From positions 23,735 through 47,429 of the forward strand of contig NW_014578269.1 of NCBI RefSeq assembly GCF_000485595.1: a DNA stretch of 23,695 bases. The letters are read 5' to 3'. The stretch is from Priapulus caudatus (taxonomy: Eukaryota; Priapulida; Priapulimorpha; Priapulimorphida; Priapulidae). How positions within the stretch are numbered: the first letter of the stretch is position 1; every line of letters begins with the position of its first letter. A program made the position numbers and the translations under genes. Shown here piece after piece: positions 1 to 9,173 of the stretch. The notes beneath the pieces are model-generated. The model was not told the DNA's origin. It made no database searches and saw nothing but the letters and a program-made list of their open reading frames with translations.

Positions 1-70
<70 letters not shown>

Positions 71-1560
71 TGCGTGCGTGTGCGTGAGGGGCGGACGGGT
101 TACGGACGGGTTACGGACGGGTTACGGAGCGGCTCACAATGGGTATTATATCTACTGCGCGCTCAGACGAAAGGCTTCCTAATGAATTCTGACGGAAAAA
201 GTGAGCTTGCAAAAAACATAGAGAAAATGAACTGCCGCTATTGTCGATGCCTGGTGGTAATCGGTTCGGCAAAAAGAAGCTAATATGTTTATAAAAAGTG
301 CAAAAAATAACCTAATCGCGAGATGTTTTGTAATAGCTATGCGCGAAGGAAGAACCTAGATGGGAGCAGGGATATTCTGGTTGATCAGGATCTGGGATTT
401 GAAGCGGGAGCAAGACGGAGAGAATAAGACAGGAAACGTCTGGGAGAATGATGAATACGAGGGAAAACATGGCTGAAGTTTAGGAGCAGCTTGAGTAGGA
501 TGGGGAGGAAACATTTGACGGTGGCGAAAAAGATGGCAATGATATGATTGCGTGCGACGGAAAGAATGCATGGGAAATACAAGGTCGATGAGGTCGCATG
601 ATAAGAAAGAGTAAAGATAATGAAGATGCTGAAAAAGATAAACGCCGAGAATAGGAAAGATATGGATGAGAGGGTTAGGAATAATAATGCGAGAAGGGAA
701 GTAGGTGGAAGTGGGACAGAATGTAAACGAGGATAGGGAGGATGGGGAATGAGACGGACGAAGAGGATAACATTGAGAATGATGGCGTGCCAGACGACTG
801 GAAGCAGGCGACAGCAGCATAGCAAGAAATAATATAGAAATTTACGACGGAAAAATTAGGAAACCAGATTCCTCGAATCCACTTTCGCTGGCGGGGCAAA
901 GACACATGAATAACGGTTAGATTTATCCATCAACCGTGTTCTACGGCAATATAATTCTCCAGCACTTTAGCCGATTGCTAGAACGCCCTAAATCACGCCA
1001 CGTACGCTATGTAGCATGTTCACATCCTTATATATACACTTCATCACTGCGAATGCAAGTTTGTGTGCGCATGATAGAATCCATTGCTTCGTGATGCGCC
1101 ACGAGCGACCAAAATATGCAAATCGTTTTGATTTTATTTGCAATTTAATCTGCGCCTAATGACACATAACTAAACATATTCTAAACAAGGAGCGTTCACG
1201 AGGGAGCGAATCTTCCTACTCTAAGTCGAATCATTATCGTTGGGGGCAATTTTCCGTCCGCTACCGTCATGATTTGGGTCACTCGTGCAGTTTTTTTTGT
1301 ATAGGATAATTAGATATCGAACAGATGGCGTAATGTTGTACAGACAAATTCCGCGACAGAATCCAGAGTTTTATCCGCCAACATTCTGTCTATCTGACAC
1401 GCTCCCTTTCGCTCTCCTACCTATCTATTTCTCTGACTTTTCTTAACTTCCTTCATCATTCAACTCACGTTTAGCGCTTTCACTATCTCTTTTCTTCACA
1501 CATGCCTACGTCACTCGATCTCACATTCTCCAGCTCCCTAAAAATAATCAACTATAATAC
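1..1560. repeat. Copy 1 of a ~1.5 kb direct duplication
   Basis: This segment is repeated at 3245-4932 in the same order and orientation. It opens with a (TG)n run (1-52) and (TGCG)n (to about 87), followed by three 11-bp units of GGACGGGTTAC near 93-125. A purine-rich stretch follows (about 360-800), then an AT-richer tail that ends at CTCCCTAAAAATAATCAAC. The window starts inside the repeat, so its left border is unknown. The long minus-strand frames in 356-825 are only the complement of the purine-rich stretch. On the plus strand that stretch gives short Lys/Glu/Arg-rich frames broken by stops, for example around 600-740, so a decayed gene or retroelement ORF is possible but not shown. An octamer ATGCAAAT (1116-1123) is kept in both copies. 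Confidence 0.9.
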
Positions 1561-2030
1561 TCGTTCGATTTCCAGCGGGAAATGTTTTATTTCGACGAAT
1601 CCGCTCTCGTGCTGCTGCCTGCTTATATTACGCGCCTGTGTATATACCACGTGACACGGCAGTCGCTCAAATAGTCATCGTCACGCAACCGCACTTTGCG
1701 GTCGTCCGGGATGCGCGCCGCGTTTTTGCTGGCACCGGTCGCGTGCTAGTGGCTAGCACGTCACGTGGGAGGCCGACATGAGCGCAGTCAAAGTTCATCA
1801 ATATTTAGAGGCAATATTACTGGGGTTTATGACTCGAGATGCGGCGAAGAGCGCTTACACGTCGTTCGAGCTGGGATGCTAAATAATTCCCGATTATTAC
1901 ACGCGGGGGGGGGGGAGGGATGCAACCCACCAATTTTTTCGAGCGGTCACATAGCTTCGCTCAGCGCAACAAGTTTTTAATCAAACGAGCAAATACGTGC
2001 GGAAATAGAAGCGCGCGTATTTACTTTCAT
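1561..2030. other. Unassigned spacer with CACGTG motifs
   Basis: I recognise no gene. Two CACGTG E-boxes lie at 1648-1653 and 1762-1767; the first follows a TATATA stretch. A perfect 7-bp stem (GTGCTAG, loop TGG, CTAGCAC) lies at 1743-1759, just before the second E-box. An 11-base G run lies at 1905-1915. The 71-codon frame at 1765-1980 has no recognisable motif. A promoter is possible, but the only support is these short motifs. Confidence 0.4.
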
Positions 2031-2039
2031 AACACTTTT

Positions 2040-2150
2040 TTGGTAGTCGGATACCAGCTGCCTACTACCGCACGCACGCAAACACAACGCGCACGTACAC
2101 ACGCACGACTGCACGCACGAACACACATAGCCTCACTCACACTCATGCCC
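2040..2150. repeat. CA/GCAC-rich low-complexity DNA
   Basis: It is made of imperfect CACA, GCAC and CGCA units. It is interrupted by the TIR element at 2151-2349, and similar sequence resumes beyond it, so the element appears to sit within the repeat. Confidence 0.7.
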
Positions 2151-2349
2151 AAAGAGCTAAATATAACAAGGAGAGGAAGAGCCGCCATATCTGGCCCAAA
2201 TTTGTGTTCGGCAGAACAGATTAGTGTTCTATTGTCTCTGGGTTCGGTCTGCACAGCCGTTTCAGCTGATTATGGTTCATAGATGGCGCCCTTGAGGCGA
2301 GGAGCACACAGCCAATCCGCTTCCTCTCCTTGTTATATTTAGCTCCTTG
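2151..2349. mobile_element. MITE-like element, 26-bp perfect TIRs, 9-bp TSD
   Basis: Positions 2154-2179 (GAGCTAAATATAACAAGGAG then AGGAAG) are the exact reverse complement of 2320-2345, with 140 bp between them. The inverted match continues outward for about 3 bases (AAA on the left, CAAG when the right end is read inverted). Immediately outside is a direct repeat CTCATGCCC on both sides (2142-2150 and 2350-2358). Terminal inverted repeats bordered by a 9-bp duplication are the structure of a non-autonomous cut-and-paste DNA transposon. Nine base pairs is the usual duplication length for Mutator-like elements and some foldback elements. There is no coding capacity. The superfamily is inferred from duplication length only. 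Confidence 0.7.
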
Positions 2350-2358
2350 CTCATGCCC

Positions 2359-2560
2359 ACCCGCACGCATGGGCTCACATGTACGTGCACGTGCACGCAC
2401 ACGCGCGCAAACGGGTACGAACGCACGCGCACACACATACACTTACCCGCACACGCGCCCGCCCATCCGAACGCACACGCAATTCACAGGCACGCACACA
2501 CGCGGACACACACACGCATACACACGCGCACACTTACACTCACATATCCGCACAGCGAGC
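2359..2560. repeat. CA/GCAC-rich microsatellite, second part
   Basis: It consists of imperfect CACA, CGCA and GCAC runs with a GTGCACGTGCAC palindrome near 2385-2396. All frames across it give His/Thr/Arg-rich repeat translations, so they are not treated as genes. Confidence 0.75.
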
Positions 2561-2686
2561 GATAATTTACTGAAGAGGCTTGGCAAACATGCCGAGAGCC
2601 TGGCAACACGAACGAACAGCCACGCGGCAGCCCGCCGTCCGTCCACGCGTCTATACATCGCCTGCTAATAACGCTACACAACGTAC

Positions 2687-2880
2687 GGCGGCGACGGTGA
2701 CGATGGCGACGGCGGTGCTGACCATGATGCTGATGGTGGCGGCGATGGCGGCAACGGTGGCAATGGCGGCGGTGGCGATGACGGCGATGACGTTGATGCT
2801 GATGGCGGCGATGACGACGATGCTGATGGCGGCGGCGAAGGCGGCAGCGGTAGCAATGGCGACGGTGGCGATGGCGAAGG
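2687..2880 (+). repeat. Imperfect GNN trinucleotide tract (GAT/GGC/GAC)
   Basis: Nearly every third base is G and the units are GGC, GAT, GAC and GGT. The tract is therefore open in several frames on both strands. The Gly/Asp-rich plus frame runs from 2672 to the stop at 2939-2941 but has no ATG ahead of the repeat. The 134-codon frame starting at 2580 reads it as Ala/Thr/Met-rich. A coding exon with an acidic Gly/Asp tract cannot be excluded, but no splice site or flanking domain supports it. Confidence 0.7.
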
Positions 2881-2941
2881 AAGGGAGGGTGCACGAAATG
2901 AAGCCAAGCCAGCAATATCCATGGGTCAAACGACTTCCTAG

Positions 2942-3243
2942 ATGCGCGCTGGGTAATAATAACCCTCGATCAAAACAACTGTGATGCTGCGTATTCACGA
3001 TCGCGGTGGACGCGAGCGAAGACAAGACGATGCTGCGTGCGCTACCCACCCCCACCCCACCCCGCTCATCGAAAGAACGACGGGTTTCCCGCCCACTCGC
3101 TTCATCAGCATGTACGCCGCGCGCTGCCGCCGCCGCCGAACTCAAGACGCTCGCGCTCGTATAAACACACACAAGGCTTATGGAGATGAGCGGGGGTCTT
3201 AAATTAAAGCTCTCCCAGGACAGAGTTAGTCGAGTAGTTGTTG

Positions 3244-3244
<1 letters not shown>
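2942..3244. other. Unassigned spacer
   Basis: No gene is recognisable. It contains a CCCAC-rich patch (3047-3064), a GCC/CCG patch (about 3122-3138) and one TATAAA-like site near 3161. The right edge is the junction with the second copy of the duplication. Confidence 0.4.
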
Positions 3245-3308
<64 letters not shown>

Positions 3309-4932
3309 TGCGTGCGTGTGCTGAGGGGCGGACGGTTACGACGGTTTAGCGGACGGGTTATTCGGAGCGGCTCACAATGGGTATTATTACTGCGCGCTCA
3401 AGACGAAATAGCTTCCTAATGAATTCTGACTGGAAAAAGTGAGCTTGCAAAAAACATAGAGAGTGAATGAACTGCCGCCTGTTGTCGATGCCTGGTGGTA
3501 ATCGGTTTGCGCATAGAAAGAAGCTAATATGTTTATAAAAAGCTGCATCAAATAATAACCTAATCGCGAGATGTTGGTTGCTATGATGTTGCAGTGCTGA
3601 GTGGCTGTAGCAGAAGATGGCATATGATAAGACTTAGATGGAGCAGGATATTTCTGGTTGATCAGCGGGATCTGGATTTTGAAGGCGGGAGCAAGACGGA
3701 GAGAATAAGACAGGAAACGTCTGGGCAGAATGAGATGATGAACGATCAGGGAAAACAGGCTGAAGTTTAGGGCAGCTCTGCAGTAGGATGCGGCGAGGAA
3801 ATCATTTGACGGTGGCGAGAAAAGATGGCCAATATATGATTGCGTGCGACGGAAAGAAGGTCATGGGAAATACAAGGTCGATGAGGTCGCATGATAAGAA
3901 AGAGTAAGATAATGAAGATGCTGGAAAAGATAAAAGCCGGAATAGGAAAGATAATGGATGAGAGGGTTCATAGGAATTAATAATCGGAGATTAGGGAAAG
4001 TAGGTGGAGTGGGACAGAATTAAACGCGAGGATAGGGAAGATGGGGAATGAGACGGACGAAGAGCGATAACATTGAGATGATTGGCGTGGCCAGAGATGA
4101 CAGGGAGATGGAAGCAGGCGGACAGCCAGCATAGGACAAGAAACTATAATAGAAATTTACGACGGAAAGATAATTAGGAAACCAGCATTCTCGAGATCAC
4201 TTTCGCCTGGCGAGGGCAAAGGAACAATGAATATACGGTTAGGATTTATCCCCATAACACACCGTGTTTCTAGCCGGCACACCTATAATTTCCAGCACTT
4301 TAGCCGACATGCTGAGAACTGGCTAGAGCCTTAAATCACGCCACGTACGCTATGTAGCATGTTCAATCCTTTATAATATACTTCATCACTGCGAATGCAG
4401 CTTTTGTGTGCGCATTGATAGAATTCCATTGCTTCGTGATGCGCCACGAGGATGCCAAAATATGCAAATCGTTTTAGATTTTATTTGCAATTTTTAATCT
4501 GCGCCTAAATGACACATAATAAACATATTCTAAACAAGAGGGCGTTCCCGAGGGGGAACGAATCTTCCTACTCGTATAGTCGAATCTATTATCGTTGGGG
4601 GTCCAATTTTCCCCGTCCGCTACCGCTCATGATTTGGGTCACTCGCCGCAGTTTTTTTGTTATAGGATAATTAGATATCCGAACAGATGGCCGTAATCTT
4701 TGTACAGACAAATTTCCGCGAACAAGATACCACGAGTTTTATCCGCCAACATTCGGTCTATCTGACACGCTCTCCTTTCGCTCTCCTACTATCTATTTCT
4801 CTGACTTTTTCTTAACTTCCTTCATCATTCAAACTCACGTCTAGCGCTTTTCACTCATCTCTTTTCTTCAACACATGCTACGTCACTCGAGTCTCCATCT
4901 CCAGCTCCCTAAAATAATCAACAATTATAATA
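3245..4932. repeat. Copy 2 of the ~1.5 kb direct duplication, indel-rich
   Basis: It is collinear with 1-1560 from the (TG)n/(TGCG)n run through to CTCCCTAAAATAATCAAC, after which the two flanks differ. Differences are mostly inserted bases or short insertions scattered every 10-20 bp. From GAGGGGCGG to the shared end this copy is about 1611 bp against about 1473 bp. The longest replaced patch is around 3570-3640. The pattern resembles unpolished single-molecule read error more than point-mutational decay. The octamer is at 4462-4469. No frame is open across it. Confidence 0.9.
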
Positions 4933-4962
4933 TATATATATTATACTATATCTATATATGAA
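4925..4962. repeat. AT-rich dinucleotide tract at duplication border
   Basis: TATATA-rich sequence begins exactly where similarity between the two duplicated copies ends. Confidence 0.7.
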
Positions 4963-5038
4963 ATACAGAATCCATAGTCTTCATGTATTCAACCGAGCAG
5001 CATGCAACGTCATTATGAGTCACAGCATCGCTGTCTGC

Positions 5039-5045
<7 letters not shown>

Positions 5046-5090
<45 letters not shown>
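5046..5090 (+). repeat. (AGC)15 trinucleotide repeat
   Basis: Fifteen perfect AGC units. The 63-codon plus frame at 5002-5193 reads them as polyalanine; the CAG frame has a TAG directly upstream. No domain flanks the run, so it is recorded as a microsatellite and not a homopolymer-bearing protein. Confidence 0.9.
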
Positions 5091-5091
<1 letters not shown>

Positions 5092-5276
5092 CGCAGACAA
5101 CGTCGTCTGCCGCGTATTTACGCACGAGCCGATTATCAGCTTCTCATCATTGCAGCGAAATATTCATCGGCGTGCTGCGAAAAGACGTCGTAATGTTCGC
5201 GTCAGTTATTAGCCTGCAAAGGTGACGCGCGCCTGTCGCGTATATGCTGACAGCCATCCTCAGCCGAGGCGGGTGG

Positions 5277-5560
5277 GAAGAGAGAGAGAGGCGGAGTAAA
5301 AAAGCTTGAGAGGGGAGGAGTAGGGAGAGGCAGTAAGACAGGGGGAAGTGTGGATTCGAGAAGAGGCGAGGGGAGGAGAGGGAGGAGGGGAGGAAAGGGG
5401 AGGAGAGGGGAGGAAAGGGGAGGAGAGGGGAGGAGGGGGATAGCAAGCAGTAGGGGAGATGAGTAGGGAACGGCTAAAGGAAGGGGGAGGATGAATTGAA
5501 GTAGAGGAGGTGAGGAGGAAGAGAGTAGTGGTGAGGATGAGGGAGGAGGGTCGTGGGTGG
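5277..5560 (+). repeat. Polypurine GGGGAGGA-type tract
   Basis: The plus strand is almost pure purine. Between about 5360 and 5440 a 20-bp unit made of GGGGAGGAAA and GGGGAGGAGA repeats several times. Runs of three to five Gs spaced by A/GA give strong G-quadruplex and triplex potential. The minus-strand frames here (5147-5446 and 5202-5825) are Pro/Ser/Leu-rich readings of the repeat. The N-terminal ~75 residues of the 5202-5825 frame lie outside the tract but match nothing I know. Confidence 0.85.
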
Positions 5561-6300
5561 GAAGCACGAGGCGTGGAACTGGCGTGGGAGGGAACTTGAT
5601 ATGGCTCCAGCGTGAGACAAGCACATGTGCAACCCTTTGCGTGGCTTCATCAGATGAGTTGACGGCAGAGTCCCCGCGGCAAGGCGCGGTACGTCGGCGA
5701 TGTTTGCATTCTGGAAGACGGTGAGCGTCATTGAAAACTTGGGGATCTTCACACAATCTATCCATCTGTCTGGCTAACGTTCTTCGTCCATCTATCCTGC
5801 TCACCACCTTCATATTTCTTTGCATACAACAACATAATTATAAATATTTTTTTACTGTTCCGTTTTTTTAATTTGGTAGACCAGTTCATTGATTAGACGT
5901 TATTAATGGCATAATTGGAAATTATACTAGAAACTCGGTAGGTCATCCCGCGCTGACGTTACAAGTATACGTATTGTCATGAATAAATTCCAATCATAAC
6001 ATCGTGAATCAGTGTGTATAGCAGTGTAATGCACGCACGTGCGGTTAGGCGGATGTATGTGCGTACACTTAGTAAGAGCATAGAAAATGATATCGAAACC
6101 TCCCGCTGTAGATCCCTATCCTAGTCGACCTCTCTACTGGTACTAGGAGATGCACAGCATGGCATGTATATTCATAGACACCCTCCTGCTGATGCAATTT
6201 GTCTAGCGACGTAACAGGCAGACGCGCCCACATGCGACATTTTCTCGTAAGAAGATGAGCGCAAAACCCGCTCGATTTTTGCTGCGATCGAAAAAGTAAT
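5561..6300. other. Unassigned DNA
   Basis: Mixed composition with no recognisable gene. The minus frame 6069-6311 has no motif I recognise. Confidence 0.35.
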
Positions 6301-6313
6301 TTAATTCGCATTT

Positions 6314-6372
6314 ATGCGCGCATGCATTCGCGATTACTCACACGCACGCGCCAGTGCGTTTGCGCATGCGCA
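6314..6372. promoter_or_regulatory. NRF-1/EWG-type palindrome in CpG-rich patch
   Basis: TGCGCATGCGCA at 6361-6372 is the complete NRF-1 consensus, bound in insects by the orthologue Erect wing. A related TGCGCGCATGCA lies at 6314-6325. The surrounding ~150 bp (to about 6540) is CpG-rich. In many animals this palindrome marks TATA-less promoters of housekeeping genes. I see no adjoining coding start, so its role here is inferred. Confidence 0.4.
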
Positions 6373-6839
6373 GCTGTTATTTTTCGCGGGGAAATCTCGG
6401 CGCGCCGCGTGCGTCGTCACTCGTTAAGTTTAATTCGGTAATCAGCTCGTTTCATCGCTGCAAAGCCCCGCTGGTCCTCTAGGCGCGCTTCTTATACTTT
6501 CTTTCAACTGTTTTTCATCGCCGCGGTACGCGTCTGAGCCGATTCTTGTCCCTCGTGGCGGCATGCTTGCAGGAGGCGTGTATCAACGCGTGGAATATGG
6601 CGCGTAAAGGGCAGGATTACGAGCGGGCGTGACGGCAAGCTTCACCTGATGTAATGAAAATTAATGTCGCGTTTCATTGCGCCCACGTCGATCTAGTGCT
6701 CTGTTTCTGTTTCTGTTTATGTTATGTTTTACCCTACTAGCGTTGTATACCTATGTCTCGCCCCCTCTCCCCCGCTCTTGCTTCCACTTTTACTTTCACA
6801 CGCAGACGCTCAGACACACAACTCGTATATATTTCTGGC

Positions 6840-7102
6840 TTTCACTTTCGCTTTCTCTCTCTCTCTTTCGCGCGCTCACGCTTACATTCACTCGCTGCAT
6901 GGCTGTCTCTTTTCCTCGTTGTCCCGCCTCTCTCTTACTTGCACATATATAATATACCCCCGCGCCTTCCCCGTACTTGGCTATAAACTTCCAACTTCTG
7001 TAGCGCTCAGCACAGCTGTGCATGAAGATATATACGCACGCACGCACGCACGCACGCACGCAGAGAGAGAAAGAGAGAGAGAGAGAGAGAAGCGAGAGAG
7101 AT
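6840..7102. repeat. TC, GCAC and GA microsatellites
   Basis: Short TC runs (around 6855-6870) are followed by (CGCA)n at 7035-7061 and a GA run at 7062-7102. Frames through this block are repeat translations and are not genes. Confidence 0.8.
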
Positions 7103-7500
7103 TCTGCGGCGGCTGTATAGGCCTACGACCCCAGCAAAATGTCAGATGTACAGGGAGACGAGCCGCCGCCACCGCCGCCGCTGCCGCATGCAAGAGAGAG
7201 GCTGGGGAGGATGCCCGCGCGTAACGACATGATGGCTTGCTTTCCGATGACAGCAATTATAGCATTAGAGTCGAGTTTGTCTCCGGTGCTGGGCGGGGAG
7301 CGGCGGAGAGTGCGAGTGCCGACTCTCGCAATCAGGGGCCAAGTGTGACGGCAGTCGGTGGTAAATATTCATGAGCCGGCCGCCGAAGATGAATGAGTGG
7401 AGCAGAGTGATGGTGGAAGCGCGTGGCGTGGTATAATAACAGCGATGTATGAAAACTACACTAACACGCGCGGCAGGAAATGAGCGAATGACTGGCTGCT
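7103..7500. other. Unassigned DNA with a GCC/CCG patch
   Basis: A GCC/CCG trinucleotide patch lies at about 7162-7187. The plus frame 7139-7348 begins MSDVQGDE and then runs into the patch as polyproline. Its ATG lies in CAAAATGTC, a fair animal start context, but nothing downstream resembles a known protein. I see no other gene. Confidence 0.3.
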
Positions 7501-7626
7501 ATTGTTAAAGCATACGGAGGGTGGGTGCACGTGTGGGTGCGTATACTAGGGGTGGGTGCGCGAGGAAGGGGTGCATAATAGAGGGTGGGGACAGGTGGTG
7601 CGGTGCACAGTATAGAGGTCAGTGCA

Positions 7627-7850
7627 GCAGATGGGGTCGTTGTCGTATCAGGTACTACAAATATGTACCCGAGGTAGTTTTAGGTTGTTTAGTATTATGT
7701 TTATATTTTTATATGAGGTATGGTTAGGGTTAGGGTTAGGGTTAGGGTTAGGGTACACTTCTGTAGTACAAGTCTGGTAAACTTTGTGTATACATATATG
7801 TACCTCGGGTACATATCTGTAGTACCTGATACGACAACGACCCCTTCAGC
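7627..7850. mobile_element. 224-bp TIR element with 9-bp TSD and TTAGGG core
   Basis: Positions 7633-7676 and 7801-7844 are reverse complements with one mismatch in 44. The match extends outward six more bases at lower identity, giving 50-bp inverted repeats. Exactly adjoining them is a perfect direct repeat GTCAGTGCA (7618-7626 and 7851-7859). The ~124-bp interior is AT-rich and holds five perfect TTAGGG units. This is a non-autonomous DNA transposon structure, Mutator-like or foldback-like by its 9-bp duplication. There is no coding capacity. Confidence 0.8.
7724..7753 (+). repeat. (TTAGGG)5 interstitial telomere-like repeat
   Basis: Five perfect tandem hexamers lie within the interior of the TIR element. 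The unit matches the common metazoan telomere repeat, not the TTAGG pentamer of many insects. It may be a chance microsatellite or a captured telomeric fragment. Confidence 0.9.
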
Positions 7851-7910
7851 GTCAGTGCACGCGGAGGAGGGGTGCACAGTAGAGGTGGGTTGCACGGCCT
7901 AAAGCTTGCC

Positions 7911-7982
7911 GCACACGGTGTGTCTTGTGCTGCGCCATCGGACACGCGTGCCTGATGGCGCAGCACAAGACACACCGTGTGC
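7911..7982. repeat. 72-bp near-perfect palindrome
   Basis: The two 36-base halves are reverse complements except for two symmetric mismatches near the centre. The outer 29 bases (7911-7939 against 7954-7982) are perfectly paired and the centre is CACGCGTG (7943-7950). It can extrude a cruciform or fold as a long RNA hairpin. It has no spacer and no clear target-site duplication. Confidence 0.9.
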
Positions 7983-8005
7983 GCGTGCAAACACAGCGAT
8001 TTCTT

Positions 8006-8052
8006 GCGTGTGGAAAATATCACACGTGTTTGATATTTTCTGCCACGTGTGG
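8006..8052. repeat. Second, imperfect palindrome with CACGTG core
   Basis: GAAAATATC at 8013-8021 pairs with GATATTTTC at 8032-8040 around a CACACGTGTT centre. The pairing continues outward imperfectly to CCACGTGTGG. CACGTG motifs occur at 8023-8028, 8044-8049 and 8143-8148. Confidence 0.7.
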
Positions 8053-8214
8053 AGCTTCCAGCACCGTGTGCCGGAGCGCTGTGTCCATATTGCACACAGG
8101 CTTCTATGTAACCGACCACATAGCCCAGCAGGTCAAGCGAGTCACGTGATTAAGAACTTGTGGGGTTGCAGCGCGGTTGCCAGCTGGCGGTACACGGCAC
8201 GTAACCAGAATCAC

Positions 8215-9055
8215 GCACCGTACACGCGGTAACGCACCTACACGCGGGTTACACGCACGTGCTACGCCGGGTACACGCCACGTACACGCGGTACACGCAC
8301 GTACACGCAGGTACACGGCCACGTACACGCACGTACACGCGGGTACACGCGATAACACGTACGTACACGCACGGTACACGCACGTACACCGGCGGATACC
8401 ACGCACGTACACCACGTACACGCACGTACACGAACGTACACGCGGGTACACGCACCGTACCCACGTACACCACGTACACCGATACACGCACGTACACGCC
8501 CGTTAACCCACAATAACACCACGTACACCGGGTGGCAGCGCGATAACGCACGTACAACCCGTACACCGGTACACCGTATACACCAACGTAACACGGCGGG
8601 TACACCGGATACACCGCACGTACACGCGGGTACACGCACAGTACACACAGATGACACGCATTACAAAGCACGCCGGGTCACCACGTAAACACGCAGATAC
8701 GACCACAGTACACACAGATACACAGCGGGTACAGACGCACGTGCACGCGTTACACGCACGTACACGCCGGTACACGGAGATACACGCACGTACACGCGGG
8801 TTACACGCACGTACGCAGATACACGCACGTACACACAGATACCACGCACGTACAACGCGGGTACACGAGAAATACAGCACTACAACGCACGTACATTGCG
8901 GGTACACCTCACGTACGACGAAGACTACACGCACGTACAGCGCGGGGTACACGCGGATTAAAGACGCACGTACACGCGGGTTACACGCACGTACACGCAC
9001 GTACACGCACGTACACAACAGATACACGCACATACAACGCGGGTAGCACGCACGG
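8215..9055. repeat. ~850-bp array of a 10-bp minisatellite
   Basis: Alternating units of the type ACACGCACGT and ACACGCGGGT run for about 85 copies with frequent one-base slips. Because 10 is not a multiple of 3, perfect stretches translate as a 10-residue repeat. This explains the Cys/Val/Tyr/Arg-rich minus-strand frames of up to 241 codons (8503-9228) and the Thr/Arg/His-rich plus frames. They are not treated as genes. The unit length is close to one DNA helical turn. Confidence 0.9.
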
Positions 9056-9100
9056 TGCACGTGCGTGTACCCGCGTGTACGTGGCGTGTATCCCGTGTGG
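9013..9100. repeat. Head-to-head inversion capping the 10-bp array
   Basis: Around GTGCA (9055-9059) the array turns into its own reverse complement. The inner 15-16 bases pair almost perfectly (9039-9054 with 9060-9074), and the pairing continues with small gaps to about 9013 and 9100. The array therefore ends in a hairpin made of inverted units. Confidence 0.8.
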
Positions 9101-9128
9101 TGTGTGACATAAAACCCATATAAGAAAC

Positions 9129-9173
9129 AATATATATATATATATATATATAATATATATAATATATAATAAT
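9129..9173. repeat. (TA)n microsatellite
   Basis: It is a TATATA/TAATAT run. Similar sequence (GTGACATA plus ATAAGAA) occurs on both sides of it, suggesting a small local duplication. Confidence 0.85.

Larger units (their letters stand above)
7568..7892 (+). repeat. Short GGTGCACAGTATAGAGG-like repeats around the TIR element
   Basis: Related copies lie near 7568-7590 (GGGGTGCATAATAGAGGGTG), 7600-7620 (GGTGCACAGTATAGAGG) and 7870-7888 (GGTGCACAGTAGAGG). They flank the TIR element in the same orientation, so the element seems to have landed in a short local tandem repeat. Confidence 0.5.

Noticed and set aside
356-825. Two overlapping minus frames of 154 and 146 codons
   Set aside because: They overlap each other in different frames over a purine-rich stretch and both are destroyed by indels in the second copy.
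2672-2941. Gly/Asp-rich calcium-binding protein exon
   Set aside because: There is no start codon or splice site, and the tract is open in other frames too because of its 3-base period.
5202-5825. 207-codon minus frame, Pro/Ser/Leu-rich
   Set aside because: Two thirds is the complement of the polypurine tract; the remaining N-terminal part has no recognised motif.
8215-9055. CRISPR array
   Set aside because: Units are contiguous with no unique spacers, and the DNA is eukaryotic.
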